Shown: positions 1-8,410 of the stretch, one piece after another
Position numbering within the stretch: position 1 is the first letter of the stretch
Layout of the letters: each line of letters opens with the position of its first letter
Origin: Sporosarcina aquimarina
Lineage (GTDB): Bacteria; Bacillota; Bacilli; Bacillales_A; Planococcaceae
Direction of reading: 5' to 3'
Assembly: GCF_023715615.1 (NCBI RefSeq)
Contig: NZ_JAMBOM010000006.1
Coordinates: forward strand, 112,425 to 176,424
DNA: 64,000 nt
The notes under the pieces: model-generated
Seen by the model: only the letters and a program-made list of their open reading frames with translations
The model's database searches: none
What the model was told of the DNA's origin: nothing
Program-made: the position numbers and the translations under genes

Positions 1-1
1 T

Positions 2-1228
2 CCTGAAGAATTAAACGAACGTTTACGGGTGGCACTAGAACAAACGCCTCCGCGACGTAAAAACAAAGCTCCAAAATGGATAGCTGTCGCCGCAGCCATA
101 ATGTTGCTTTCCTTTGTAAGCTACAACTACAATGCATTTGCTTATTTTGGCAAGAAATTGCTTGGTTATGATGAATTAATGACGGAAACGCTCGCTCAAT
201 TGAATGAAGAAGGCGGTGGGCAGTCGATTGAGAAAAAAGTAATTCTCTCTGATGGAACTGAACTGTACTTGGACGCGTTGCTGACAGATGAAAACCAATC
301 CATTCTCTATTACACAGTGAAAAATTCAAAAGGGGTCGTGGAAGAATCTTATTTTGACAGGCTTCGTGGTTCATGGACAAAGGCATTTGCGACTTATGGT
401 ACATCTTCTAAGAATGAGGAGGGAACAGAAATTAAAGGGATTCAAGCGTTCGAAGCAGTGAGTCCGTTTGCCAAAGAACTAACATTAGAGTATAGATACA
501 ACGAAGGAACTGAGCAGGAAGAAATTACTTTCCCTTATAACCCTAAGCTAGCCATGCAAACTGAACTGAAACAGTCGATTCGCAAAAAAGTCCATGTTGA
601 CCAAGGAACGATCCGTTTTGACTCGATCACTGCGACACCTAGCCGCACCACCATTCAAGCAAAAGTGAATGTAAATAACTTTGACCGTATACAGTTAGGG
701 GGAGGAGGAGTTCAACTACTTGCGAATGGAGAACCGGTTGAATTGACCGGGTCTAGCTCCAAATCAGCAATTTTCGGGCAAGACATTGAAATTTACTTTG
801 ACCGTTTACCAGCGAAAATCGACACATTAGAGATCGTTGTGGACAAATTTGTGGGCTATCAAACACTAAACGAAGCGATTGCGGTATCCGGAGACGATGA
901 CCAATCTGAAGAAATCCATGGTAAGGAGCTAATCATTCGTAAAATCGAAAAAACAATGGAAGGTATTCAAGTAACGATTGCGACTGAACAAGATGTCCTA
1001 CTAGAAGGTGTCTCCATCCAGACAAAAGGGAAATCTACACCTCTTCACACTACACTACGGGCGGATCTTTTAGATGGCGAAAATGGAGAAACATACAGCG
1101 AGCGAGTCCTGTTGTTTAATACCGATGACTTGCCAGATACACTTTCGATTGAAGGCATGCACTATGCTAAGAGTTATGGAGAACACATTCAACTTATAGA
1201 TAAAAAGAAAACCGTTGAGGGAAACTGA
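2..1228 (+). CDS. Anti-sigma factor-like membrane protein (DUF4179 type), 5' partial
   Basis: The frame is open back to the left edge, so the start lies outside the window; a GTG at 29 is in frame but has no convincing ribosome site. About 408 residues are visible: a basic stretch, one membrane segment (roughly residues 26-45), then a long extracytoplasmic part rich in beta-type segments. The layout matches the complete anti-sigma gene at 12365-13678: hydrophilic N-terminus, single membrane helix, DUF4179/DUF5643-like exterior. Family knowledge suggests it restrains an ECF sigma factor that would be encoded just upstream, outside the window. The coding end overlaps a terminator. Role inferred from architecture; the partner cannot be seen. 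Confidence 0.7.
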   Translation, partial: PEELNERLRVALEQTPPRRKNKAPKWIAVAAAIMLLSFVSYNYNAFAYFGKKLLGYDELMTETLAQLNEEGGGQSIEKKVILSDGTELYLDALLTDENQSILYYTVKNSKGVVEESYFDRLRGSWTKAFATYGTSSKNEEGTEIKGIQAFEAVSPFAKELTLEYRYNEGTEQEEITFPYNPKLAMQTELKQSIRKKVHVDQGTIRFDSITATPSRTTIQAKVNVNNFDRIQLGGGGVQLLANGEPVELTGSSSKSAIFGQDIEIYFDRLPAKIDTLEIVVDKFVGYQTLNEAIAVSGDDDQSEEIHGKELIIRKIEKTMEGIQVTIATEQDVLLEGVSIQTKGKSTPLHTTLRADLLDGENGETYSERVLLFNTDDLPDTLSIEGMHYAKSYGEHIQLIDKKKTVEGN

Positions 1229-1247
1229 ATCCCCTCAACGGTTTTTT
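1209..1247 (+). terminator. Intrinsic terminator of the first gene
   Basis: A 12-bp stem (AACCGTTGAGGG paired with CCCTCAACGGTT) is followed by a T run. The stop codon of the first gene lies in the loop. Confidence 0.85.
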
Positions 1248-1547
1248 CTGAATTGCACAGCATAATCAGCTTGGCAGATAACGAAGGGCCAACACAAGAA
1301 TCCCGTAACTGAACTCCCAAGATTTGAAAGAGCCTTAACTGTTAACCTTTGAGATTTAACCGGTAAGAACTTTAATGTGTAAGTTTTAAGCTTTGAGCGC
1401 TGAGCGTTAAGCTTTTCCGTTACGTCTACTATTTTGCGATAAAAGTAATTAAAGTAGGTTGTCCGGTTTTACTTATTGTCCCAAAGAAAACGCGGAAAAG
1501 AAGGGTCTTGTGGATGTCGTTTTCAATTACCCATGCAATCTAAAAAT
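1248..1547. other. Non-coding gap, nothing firm
   Basis: About 300 bases between a plus-strand terminator and the 3' end of a minus-strand gene. It holds scattered TTAAG/TGAG-type words and two AAGCTT sites flanking GAGCG copies near 1389-1415. I see no convincing gene or structured element. Confidence 0.4.
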
Positions 1548-2177
1548 TTAAATTGAAATTTGTGTCACGGCATTCGATTCAGAAAGGACTGCATCTACTT
1601 CTGTTTTGAAATTGGAGATGCTTTCTTCCAAATCGTCAATTCGTTTATTGAGATGCAGCGGGTCGATTAGAACAAACTCATTTCGCTCCATGAAAGATTT
1701 CGTATGGAGTTCGACCTCTTCTTTTTTAGCGTTCTCTTTCTTACCTAAGATTTCGGTTAAGTACGCTTCTAGTCTTTGCGTCAATGTGTCATTTTCCACA
1801 GAAAGTCGATTAATGGCTTTTCTACGTGCAGACACCATGGCAGCAAGTAAACTTTCTTCATGCTGTATAGAAGTTTTACGCTCGATTGCTTTAGCGACTG
1901 TCATCGTTTCTCCAGCTACGGTTACGTGTGTGACAGCATTGGACTGAACTACAGCCTCTTTAATTAGATTGCGTCGTTCGATAAGAGATACGGATTTATC
2001 AAAACCTGCTTGAATGGTTTTCTCATAATCTTCAATGGAAAGACCATTAATTTTTTGTGCGGATTTTCGATCCGTTGCGATGAAGTCTGCTTCCTGAATC
2101 GATTTAGCTATTCGATCGTTCAATGTTTTGAGTTCAGCTAATGCCCGGTGAATGGACATCGTTTGACTTGTATTCAT
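1548..2177 (-). CDS. Coiled-coil hypothetical protein, possibly a distant DIP1984 relative
   Basis: The 209-residue start at 2177 is chosen because GGAGGAGAAG precedes that ATG; an upstream in-frame ATG at 2267 lacks a ribosome site. The protein is hydrophilic, helical and rich in Lys/Glu, with no signal peptide or membrane segment. The middle (LIKEAVVQSNAV, then MTVAKAIERK) resembles the LIKKVNRTN...LADALTERD stretch of the DIP1984-family protein at 9748-10206, so the two may be remote relatives. It also resembles phage-type structural or helper proteins, but no other phage genes are nearby. Function unknown. Confidence 0.6.
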   Translation of the reverse strand: MNTSQTMSIHRALAELKTLNDRIAKSIQEADFIATDRKSAQKINGLSIEDYEKTIQAGFDKSVSLIERRNLIKEAVVQSNAVTHVTVAGETMTVAKAIERKTSIQHEESLLAAMVSARRKAINRLSVENDTLTQRLEAYLTEILGKKENAKKEEVELHTKSFMERNEFVLIDPLHLNKRIDDLEESISNFKTEVDAVLSESNAVTQISI

Positions 2178-2470
2178 GTCTTCTCCTCCAATCGCTCTAT
2201 TTAATAGTCTATCATTTACAATTTGACGTTGCCAAGTTAGAGATGAAGAAACGATGGTAATGGGCATGGAAGGGAGTTCTTGGTACCATAAGAGTGTAGA
2301 ATTGGATTGAGATACCTGTGAAACCTGTTCGTTAAAGAAGAGGGGCAGTCAATGTGAGCCTGGTTTCCAAGAGTATACGATGCAGTTATGAAACCGTTGG
2401 AAGCAACTATATTATGATAAGTTGTTTTTATTTATTGAAGGGAAAAACGGAATGACAGAAAGGAAGAATC

Positions 2471-3067
2471 ATGATGAATAAATGGCAAGAGCGTTTTAAT
2501 CAGATGGATTATGTATTTGGGAAAGAGGCAAATGTGTTCATCCAAGAGGCGGTGGAGCAGTTTATTATTGGAAAGAACGTTCTAGCGGTTGCTGAAGGGG
2601 AAGGAAGGAATGCGGTCTTTTTAGCGGAGCAAGGGTGTGACGTCACGATTTGGGATTTTGCCCAATCCGGATTAGACAAAGCTCATGCACTTGCGAAAGA
2701 AAAGGGGGTTCAGCTGAAGACAAAGATTCAAGATTTGCAGGAAGCGGACTGGCCAACAGAAGAGTATGATGCAATCATTTGTGTGTTTGGTCATTTCAAT
2801 CCAGAGTTGCGAAAGCAGACATTGAAAGGGATTCGTCAAGCCGTGAAAACCGGTGGACTGTTTGTGACGGAAGTCTATGCAAAAGAGCAAATCGATTACG
2901 GGACAGGTGGACCGAAAGATGTAACGTATTTGTATGATATGGAGGACTTTGAAGTGTTCTCTGATTGGGAGCATTTACACTTCGAAAAGAAAGAAGTGGT
3001 TCGTGAAGAAGGAGCGGGGCATAGTGGGTTGTCTCATGTCATCCAATTTGTCGGACAGAAAAGATAA
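2471..3067 (+). CDS. Class I SAM-dependent methyltransferase (TehB/UbiE-like)
   Basis: 198 residues, a single Rossmann-type methyltransferase domain. The SAM-binding loop reads LAVAEGEGRN (near residue 40), followed by the acidic end of strand 2 (VTIWDFAQ) and a VFGHFNP motif, which fits small TehB/SAM methyltransferases. The substrate cannot be told from sequence. ATG codons at 2471 and 2474 are both possible after GAAAGGAAG. The gene stands alone and ends in a strong bidirectional terminator shared with the convergent ric gene. Cytosolic. Confidence 0.8.
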   Translation: MMNKWQERFNQMDYVFGKEANVFIQEAVEQFIIGKNVLAVAEGEGRNAVFLAEQGCDVTIWDFAQSGLDKAHALAKEKGVQLKTKIQDLQEADWPTEEYDAIICVFGHFNPELRKQTLKGIRQAVKTGGLFVTEVYAKEQIDYGTGGPKDVTYLYDMEDFEVFSDWEHLHFEKKEVVREEGAGHSGLSHVIQFVGQKR

Positions 3068-3074
3068 GTAATAC

Positions 3075-3118
3075 AAAAGCCGGGCACCGCGCTATATACT
3101 GCGCGGTGCCCGGCTTTT
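3075..3118. terminator. Bidirectional terminator between the methyltransferase gene and ric
   Basis: An 18-bp near-perfect G+C-rich stem (AAAAGCCGGGCACCGCGC and its complement) with A and T runs on its two sides, placed between convergent genes. Confidence 0.9.
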
Positions 3119-3123
3119 AGTAG

Positions 3124-3822
3124 TTAAATTGCTTTTCGAACACGATCAAATAGAACATTGTTTTCTAAGTGTACATGCTGAAAGGTATCTTTTTCGAACT
3201 GTTCAAGACGTGCATATACAAGTCGATACGTTCCGCAAGCCTCCTCGGGAGGTGTGAAATTGTTAGTGATTTCCCGTAGTTCATGTAGAAGTCGTCCTGC
3301 ATTATCGTGCTCTTGTTCTAGTTCCGTAACATGAAGTTTTAGCTGCTCTTTCAGTTCGGGTGTTGGGTTTGCTAAAAATTCAAGAATGAGAGGGAAGACG
3401 TTTTGGTCTTCATCGTCTGTATGATCGATTAGTTCAGTCCTCAGTAATATAAAAATCTCTTGAACACGCAACAAATGCGGATGATGTTCTCCATGCACAC
3501 GCGCGACTTTTGTGACATATGGAGCAAGCAATGGGAGTTCTTCACGCAAGCCTGTATGATACTTTTCTTGAATATGAGCAATAAGTGTTTTCTCCCCAAA
3601 GGAGGAAGGCTCCAGCTGTTCACGTAATTCTCGTTTCTCTTCAATTTCTTGAACACGTGATAAGACGTCAGCAGGATTTAGTTCTCGTTTAACAGCTGCT
3701 TCTCGCAATGAAATTTTACCTCCGCAGCAATAATCGATGCGTAAGTTACGGAACAAATCTGCACTTTGGGGAATAGCCGTGACAATATCAGAGACGTGTT
3801 GGTCAAGCGTTACTTGTGACAA
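3124..3822 (-). CDS. ric: Iron-sulfur cluster repair di-iron protein (RIC/ScdA/YtfE)
   Basis: 232 residues. The N-terminal ScdA_N/DUF542 domain carries the DYCCGG cysteine pair (about residue 31); the C-terminal hemerythrin-like domain contains the expected His/Glu ligand motifs HGEHHPH, HTDDEDQN, HVTELEQEHD and HVHLENN. RIC proteins restore Fe-S clusters damaged by nitric oxide or oxidative stress in the cytosol. The start at 3822 follows AGGAGG at good spacing. A Fur-like box lies about 25 bp upstream, suggesting iron-linked control. Stands alone. Confidence 0.93.
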   Translation of the reverse strand: MSQVTLDQHVSDIVTAIPQSADLFRNLRIDYCCGGKISLREAAVKRELNPADVLSRVQEIEEKRELREQLEPSSFGEKTLIAHIQEKYHTGLREELPLLAPYVTKVARVHGEHHPHLLRVQEIFILLRTELIDHTDDEDQNVFPLILEFLANPTPELKEQLKLHVTELEQEHDNAGRLLHELREITNNFTPPEEACGTYRLVYARLEQFEKDTFQHVHLENNVLFDRVRKAI

Positions 3823-3846
3823 TGGAATTCCTCCTATTGGATTAAT

Positions 3847-3861
3847 TGATAATCGTTCTCA
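3847..3861 (-). promoter_or_regulatory. Fur-like box upstream of ric
   Basis: TGATAATCGTTCTCA matches 13 of 15 positions of the Bacillus 7-1-7 Fur box (TGATAATNATTATCA). It lies about 25 bp upstream of the ric start, in promoter position. Binding is inferred from sequence only; PerR boxes look similar. Confidence 0.6.
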
Positions 3862-3948
3862 AATCTAATCTTACTGAATCTTTGTCAGGTTTCATATTGG
3901 GGAAATACCTACATCTTTAAGATGAGAATAATTGACGAAATACTCTAT

Positions 3949-3977
3949 TTGACAGAAAAATTTAACTATGGTAGGTT
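3949..3977 (+). promoter_or_regulatory. Candidate sigma-A promoter of metE leader
   Basis: TTGACA is followed after 17 bases by TAGGTT, a weak -10. It would start transcription just before the cobalamin riboswitch. Confidence 0.45.
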
Positions 3978-3984
3978 TGTTTAA

Positions 3985-4135
3985 ATCGACAACCGAATAG
4001 TAAAGCAAGAGAGATAGGTGATTTAGTAGAACGTGTAACTAAATCTTAAAAGTGAAGCCGGTGAATACAATCCGGCGCGGTCCCGCCACTGTGACAGCTT
4101 TTTGCTGAAGCCAGATAACTGCCTAGTTTCTTATG
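3985..4135 (+). ncRNA. Cobalamin (AdoCbl) riboswitch
   Basis: The diagnostic core is present: GAAGCCGGTGAATAC, then CGCGGTCCCGCCACTGT, and the B12 box AAGCCAGATAACTGCC at the 3' end. A GATTTAG/CTAAATC hairpin precedes the core. It precedes metE, the cobalamin-independent methionine synthase, whose repression when B12 is available makes sense if a B12-dependent MetH exists elsewhere. The 5' boundary is approximate. I looked for a SAM-I aptamer in tandem and saw none. Confidence 0.92.
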
Positions 4136-4163
4136 ACGCTATCCCCTACGGTCGATAGGGAGT

Positions 4164-4230
4164 GTTAGAATGCGCACGCGCAACTTTTTTGTTGCGTCCA
4201 CATTTCTGACCCTCGTTAGAAGTGTTTTTT
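4164..4230 (+). terminator. Riboswitch expression platform: anti-terminator and terminator
   Basis: TTCTGAC (4204-4210) pairs with GTTAGAA (4215-4221) around a CCTC loop and is followed by seven T: an intrinsic terminator. An identical GTTAGAA copy at 4164-4170 can pair with the same TTCTGAC, giving a competing anti-terminator with an inner CGCAAC/GTTGCG hairpin. This is a clear two-state switch between the aptamer and metE. Confidence 0.75.
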
Positions 4231-4245
4231 TGTACAAAAAAACAC
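4222..4245. repeat. 24-bp perfect palindrome in the metE leader
   Basis: GTGTTTTTTT and its complement flank GTAC. It overlaps the T run of the leader terminator and lies 34 bases before the metE start. No T run follows its right arm, so it is not itself an obvious terminator. Confidence 0.7.
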
Positions 4246-4278
4246 GGCTTATCATATGAGAAGAGGAGAGGAAATCAT

Positions 4279-6573
4279 TTGTCAATTATCAGCAGTTCGA
4301 TCGGGTATCCGTATATCGGAGAAAATCGCGAGTGGAAACGAGCACTTGAAGCGTTTTGGGGAGGAAAGATTGAAGAGCCAGAGTTCCTTGAAACAGTAGA
4401 AAAAATCCGACTGGAGCGTTTACAAAAGCAAAAAGATGCAGGAATTGCTCTCATCCCAGTTGGTGAGTTTACATTGTATGACAGAATGCTAGATACAGCA
4501 GTCATGTTCGGGATGATTCCTGAGCGTTACGAATGGGATGGTGAGGACGTTCAGCTATCCACATATTTCTCAATGGCACGAGGAAATGACGATGCCGTTG
4601 CTTCAGAAATGACGAAATGGTTTAACGCAAACTATCATTACATCGTTCCGGAATATGGCACTCGAAAACTGAAATTGACAGAGAATAAGCCCTTGACTGC
4701 GTACTTAGAAGCAAAAGAAAAGTTAGAGATAGATGGAAAACCTGTTTTAATCGGTCCGTATACATTCTTAAAACTTTCAAAAGGATACGAGGAAAAAGAT
4801 GTTCCGGCATTTTTACTTCAGTTGATTCCTTTATATGGACAGGTTCTGCGTGAGTTAGCTGAAGCCGGGGCGAAGTGGGTACAACTGGAAGAACCGATTT
4901 TAACCACATCGATTACAAAGGAAGAAATGCAAGCAGTGACGGAAATCTATAAACAACTAAACGCTGAAGTTCCAGAATTGAATGTCCTTGTACAAACGTA
5001 CTTTGACGCTGTGGAACATTATGAAGACGTTATTGCATTGCCAGTTGCAGGAATCGGCTTAGATTTTGTGGCAGGAAAAGACAAAACCATAGAACAATTG
5101 AAAATGCATAGCTTCCCTGAAGATAAGGTACTCGCTGCAGGGATGATTGACGGCCGCAATATCTGGCGTGCAGACTTACAAGCGAAAACTGAACTTGTGG
5201 ATGAAATACTTACGAGTGTTTCGGAAGACCGCTTATGGCTACAACCTTCCAGCAGTCTGCTTCATGTACCGGTCACGCTGAAATCTGAAGTGAAATTAGA
5301 CTCGACAATTAAAGATGCGCTAGCGTTTGCAGATGAAAAACTTGAGGAAGTGACGACGCTTGTAAAAGGAGTACGTGAAGGTAAGCAATCTATTTCAGAG
5401 CCGATTGCTGAAAGTTCAACTGCCCGTGAAAAGCTTGCAGCATTACCGGCACGCAATCATCCTGAACTGCGTCAAGCTGTGGATAATATTAGCGTACAAG
5501 ACAGCAAGCGAAAATCAGCTGCGCCCGAACGACGCGAGAAACAACAGCAAGCGCTAGGATTACCGCTGTTACCCACCACAACAATTGGTAGTTTTCCACA
5601 AACACCGGAAGTTCGAAGCGCTCGCAACAAGTGGCGTAAGGGAGACTCGACTGACAAACAATATACGGACTTTGTGCAAAATGAAATTTCAAAGTGGATC
5701 GACATTCAAGAAGAAATCGGTTTGGACGTATTTGTCCACGGGGAATTCGAGCGGACGGATATGGTGGAATACTTCGGAGAAAAGCTAGGCGGTTTTGTAT
5801 TCACTGAAAAAGCATGGGTCGTATCCTATGGTTCACGTTGTGTGAAACCACCGATTATCTATGGTGATGTAACATTCCTAAATCCAATTACAGTAGAAGC
5901 GTCTGTCTATGCGGCATCCCTGACAGATAAGCCGATGAAGGGCATGCTGACAGGTCCAGTGACGATTTTGAATTGGTCGTTTGTTCGGGATGATCTTTCC
6001 CGAAAAGACGTCACATATCAAATTGCACTTGCGTTACGAGAGGAAATCGAAGCGCTTGAAGCAGCGGGGATTCCGATTATTCAAGTAGATGAACCCGCAC
6101 TTCGTGAAGGATTGCCGTTGAAGAAATCCGCGTGGAATGACTATTTAGAGTGGGCAATCACGGCGTTCAGAGTGGCAACGGGTTCGGTAGAAGATACCAC
6201 TCAAATCCACACACACATGTGTTACTGCGAATTCAATGACTTCATCGATTCCATCAGCGGATTGGATGCAGACGTGATTTCAATTGAAACGTCACGGTCT
6301 CACGGAGATTTAGTGTCTGCTTTCAATGACTTCTCTTATGACAAAGGAATTGGTTTAGGTGTTTATGATATCCACAGTCCGCGAGTACCAGAAGTGCAAG
6401 AAATGGTGGACGTCATTGAACAAGGACTAAGCGTTCTGGAACCTACTCAATTCTGGATCAATCCCGATTGTGGATTAAAAACAAGAAAGCAAGAAGAAAC
6501 TGTAGCCGCACTCAAAAATATGGTGGCTGCCACAAACAAAATGCGAGAGAGCTTAGAAGTCATGCAAAAATAA
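4279..6573 (+). CDS. metE: Cobalamin-independent methionine synthase
   Basis: 764 residues, the normal MetE length. It transfers a methyl group from 5-methyltetrahydropteroyltri-glutamate to homocysteine. The N-terminus (SSIGYPYIGENREWK) and the zinc site are typical: HMC in THMCYCEF near residue 645, Glu in DVISIETSR, and the Cys of NPDCGLKTR near the C-terminus. The TTG start at 4279 is chosen over an upstream GTG (4222) because GAGGAGAGG lies 7-8 bases before it and the extra 19 residues would be coded by riboswitch leader and palindrome. Controlled by the upstream B12 riboswitch. Stands alone. Confidence 0.96.
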   Translation: MSIISSSIGYPYIGENREWKRALEAFWGGKIEEPEFLETVEKIRLERLQKQKDAGIALIPVGEFTLYDRMLDTAVMFGMIPERYEWDGEDVQLSTYFSMARGNDDAVASEMTKWFNANYHYIVPEYGTRKLKLTENKPLTAYLEAKEKLEIDGKPVLIGPYTFLKLSKGYEEKDVPAFLLQLIPLYGQVLRELAEAGAKWVQLEEPILTTSITKEEMQAVTEIYKQLNAEVPELNVLVQTYFDAVEHYEDVIALPVAGIGLDFVAGKDKTIEQLKMHSFPEDKVLAAGMIDGRNIWRADLQAKTELVDEILTSVSEDRLWLQPSSSLLHVPVTLKSEVKLDSTIKDALAFADEKLEEVTTLVKGVREGKQSISEPIAESSTAREKLAALPARNHPELRQAVDNISVQDSKRKSAAPERREKQQQALGLPLLPTTTIGSFPQTPEVRSARNKWRKGDSTDKQYTDFVQNEISKWIDIQEEIGLDVFVHGEFERTDMVEYFGEKLGGFVFTEKAWVVSYGSRCVKPPIIYGDVTFLNPITVEASVYAASLTDKPMKGMLTGPVTILNWSFVRDDLSRKDVTYQIALALREEIEALEAAGIPIIQVDEPALREGLPLKKSAWNDYLEWAITAFRVATGSVEDTTQIHTHMCYCEFNDFIDSISGLDADVISIETSRSHGDLVSAFNDFSYDKGIGLGVYDIHSPRVPEVQEMVDVIEQGLSVLEPTQFWINPDCGLKTRKQEETVAALKNMVAATNKMRESLEVMQK

Positions 6574-6591
6574 TAGAAGAATCTTTAAGAA

Positions 6592-6623
6592 AAGTGTGAA
6601 TGGAAGTCATTCACGCTTTTTTT
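6592..6623 (+). terminator. metE terminator
   Basis: AAGTGTGAATG pairs with CATTCACGCTT (one wobble) around a four-base GAAG loop and is followed by a T run. Confidence 0.85.
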
Positions 6624-6888
6624 GGGCTATGAGTAATTGTTCTCGTGGATCAGGAATGTGCGTAATGTATCAGTCGTTTGAAATCATGACCATTCAAGTG
6701 GTATCAAGCTAATAATAATACCTTCGAGAGTATGTCCCTTAAATATTTTATAAACACGAAATATGTCAAAAATGCTCAAAATTAGATAGCTATAAATCTA
6801 GTTTGTTCGTATACTTAAATTAGTAGAATGTGCTCTGCACTATCATACTAGAAGAGTCAGTGAAAACTAGTGAAAGGAGAAGAACGAT
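6624..6888. other. A+T-rich gap between metE and a small secreted protein
   Basis: About 265 bases with no gene. TTGTTC...TAGAAT near 6801-6828 could be a weak promoter (15-base spacer) for the gene at 6889. Nothing else seen. Confidence 0.35.
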
Positions 6889-7134
6889 ATGAAAAAGAAG
6901 GAGTTATTTATTATTCCTTTGGTCACTCTAGTGACACTGATGTCTTTAGGGGCACGTGCAGATGATTCAAGCGAATTTATCATCTATGGAAACCATGAAA
7001 ACATGAGTGAGACGTCCAGGGACTATTTAATAAATTGTCTGGACGATAGAGGCATCGAGTTTAAACTCGATGCACAAAAGAATATTCTAATTCAGGAGCG
7101 GGAACACAATATGGCAGTCGCTTCTTGTTCTTAA
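6889..7134 (+). CDS. Small secreted hypothetical protein
   Basis: 81 residues. The N-terminus has Lys residues, a hydrophobic core (LFIIPLVTLVTLMSLG) and an ARA-D cleavage-type site near residue 24, so about 57 residues would be exported. The mature part is hydrophilic and acidic with two cysteines (residues 50 and 80) that could form a disulfide. The AAAGGAGAAG ribosome site fits the ATG. Followed by a weak hairpin with T run. I do not recognise the family; it precedes an ECF sigma gene but is probably a separate unit. Confidence 0.6.
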   Translation: MKKKELFIIPLVTLVTLMSLGARADDSSEFIIYGNHENMSETSRDYLINCLDDRGIEFKLDAQKNILIQEREHNMAVASCS

Positions 7135-7142
7135 TAGTGTAG

Positions 7143-7180
7143 CCTGTAGTTTCCTGAAGGGGATGCTGCAGTTTTTTTAT
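7143..7180 (+). terminator. Probable weak terminator
   Basis: CTGTAG and CTGCAG arms (one wobble) around a C/G-rich interior, followed by seven T. Consistent with the end of the small secreted-protein gene. Confidence 0.5.
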
Positions 7181-7192
7181 TTTTAAAGAAAA

Positions 7193-7219
7193 TGAATCGG
7201 AAATGAAGTGGCGTCCGTC
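7193..7219 (+). promoter_or_regulatory. Possible ECF-type promoter
   Basis: TGAATC, a 17-base spacer, then CGTC resembles the TGAAAC/CGTC pattern of Bacillus ECF promoters and lies about 20 bases before the ECF sigma gene. Autoregulation would be typical of the class. Weak by sequence alone. Confidence 0.3.
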
Positions 7220-7239
7220 TATAGAGTGGAAGGCAGGTG

Positions 7240-7758
7240 GTGGCAGAAGTGGATATCGAAAAAGTGATGGACGACTACGGCGATTATTTACTTCGAGTCG
7301 CTTATGTCTATGTAAAAAATCAAAGTACCGCAGAAGATATAGTGCAAGATGTACTCATTCGGTACTACCAACGGTCAGACCAATTCAGAGACGAGAGCTC
7401 GTTAAAGACGTATTTGGTTAAGATGACAGTCAACCGAAGTCATGATTACTTAAGAAGTTGGGCGCACAAACGCATTTTATTGAAAGAAAAGATTATAGGA
7501 AATAAAACAAGAAAAACACCGGAAAGACACATGATTGAACAGGAGACTTCGCAATCTGTGTTAACCGCTCTGTTGTCTCTGAAACTCATATACCGTGAAG
7601 TTTTGGTTTTGTACTATTATGAGGAATCTTCGACAGTGGAGATTGCTGATATCTTAAATTGCCCAGAAGCAACCGTGCGGACTCGGCTGCAACGTGCACG
7701 AGTTCAATTGAAAGAACGGCTGGAAGAACAGGAGGGGTTTTTGCATGGATTCGATTAA
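7240..7758 (+). CDS. ECF-family RNA polymerase sigma factor
   Basis: 172 residues. Region 2 occupies roughly residues 10-75 (DYLLRVAYVYVKN...AEDIVQDVLIRYYQ), region 4 about 115-162 with the helix-turn-helix VEIADILNCPEATVRTRLQRAR. This is a complete small ECF factor directing RNA polymerase to stress promoters. GTG at 7240 is preferred over 7237 for its spacing from GGAAGG; nearby in-frame starts differ by only a residue or a few. The next gene overlaps its end by 14 bases, which implies translational coupling with its membrane partner. Confidence 0.88.
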   Translation: MAEVDIEKVMDDYGDYLLRVAYVYVKNQSTAEDIVQDVLIRYYQRSDQFRDESSLKTYLVKMTVNRSHDYLRSWAHKRILLKEKIIGNKTRKTPERHMIEQETSQSVLTALLSLKLIYREVLVLYYYEESSTVEIADILNCPEATVRTRLQRARVQLKERLEEQEGFLHGFD

Positions 7759-8401
7759 AGATTCATTGAAAAGAGAGTTGCAAACGATTTCCTTTACGGA
7801 GCAACGAAAACAAGAAATGGTACAGCATGTGGAAAAATCATGGAAAAGTAAATTTAATACGCCCGTTTGGAAATATCGTGCAGTGCTCACGACGGTGATT
7901 TTGTTTGCAATCAGTTTAGTTTTTTTTAATAGCAATACAGAAAGTACCCCTGTAGCAACACAAGCTGCAGGTGGTGGAAAGATTTCGTTTCCCGACCTTT
8001 TAACTTCCGATTCAGTAAAAACCATACTGCTTGCAATGCTATTTTTTGTTGTATATCTCCTGTTGAAAAAGAACCTGAAGAAGAAAGGAAAAGGATTACC
8101 TAAATGTGCGCAATGTAAAGATACATGGTCTCGTCAAACTGCTTTAAGGAAGATTCTTAAAAACGAAAAAATTGCATGTCCAAATTGTGGTGCTGAGAAT
8201 CATCAAACAAGAAAATCCAGTAAGAAGACTAGTGCCTTCCAAATACTTCTTCCTATAATGATAATTTGTGCTAATATATTTGACAATGGAACATATGGAA
8301 TGATTGTTTATCTGTTCTATGTCATCCTGTTTGGAGTTGCTTTGATGCCATATTATCTAGAATTGCAACTGGAGGATCCGAAGAATGAGCCACTTTGGTG
8401 A
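7745..8401 (+). CDS. Membrane protein with CxxC-20-CxxC zinc finger, putative anti-sigma factor
   Basis: 218 residues: a helical cytosolic N-terminus (about 1-40), membrane segment (about 45-60), a second (about 93-108), a CAQC...CPNC zinc-ribbon-like motif with exactly 20 residues between the CxxC pairs (about 121-148), then two further membrane segments. The CxxC-20-CxxC motif matches the TIGR04104-type membrane zinc finger. Genomic position, overlapping the ECF gene, is that of an anti-sigma factor. The combination is unusual and looks like a fusion of an anti-sigma N-terminus to a stand-alone zinc-finger membrane protein. Confidence 0.7.
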   Translation: MDSIKDSLKRELQTISFTEQRKQEMVQHVEKSWKSKFNTPVWKYRAVLTTVILFAISLVFFNSNTESTPVATQAAGGGKISFPDLLTSDSVKTILLAMLFFVVYLLLKKNLKKKGKGLPKCAQCKDTWSRQTALRKILKNEKIACPNCGAENHQTRKSSKKTSAFQILLPIMIICANIFDNGTYGMIVYLFYVILFGVALMPYYLELQLEDPKNEPLW

Positions 8402-8410
8402 AATACATAC

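Noticed and set aside
3949..4030. Tandem SAM riboswitch before the B12 aptamer (as described for a related Bacillus metE)
   Set aside because: I found none of the S-box conserved blocks in the leader.
4222..4278. N-terminal extension of MetE from GTG 4222
   Set aside because: The extra codons come from the leader palindrome, lack MetE similarity, and the ribosome site lies downstream at 4261-4270.
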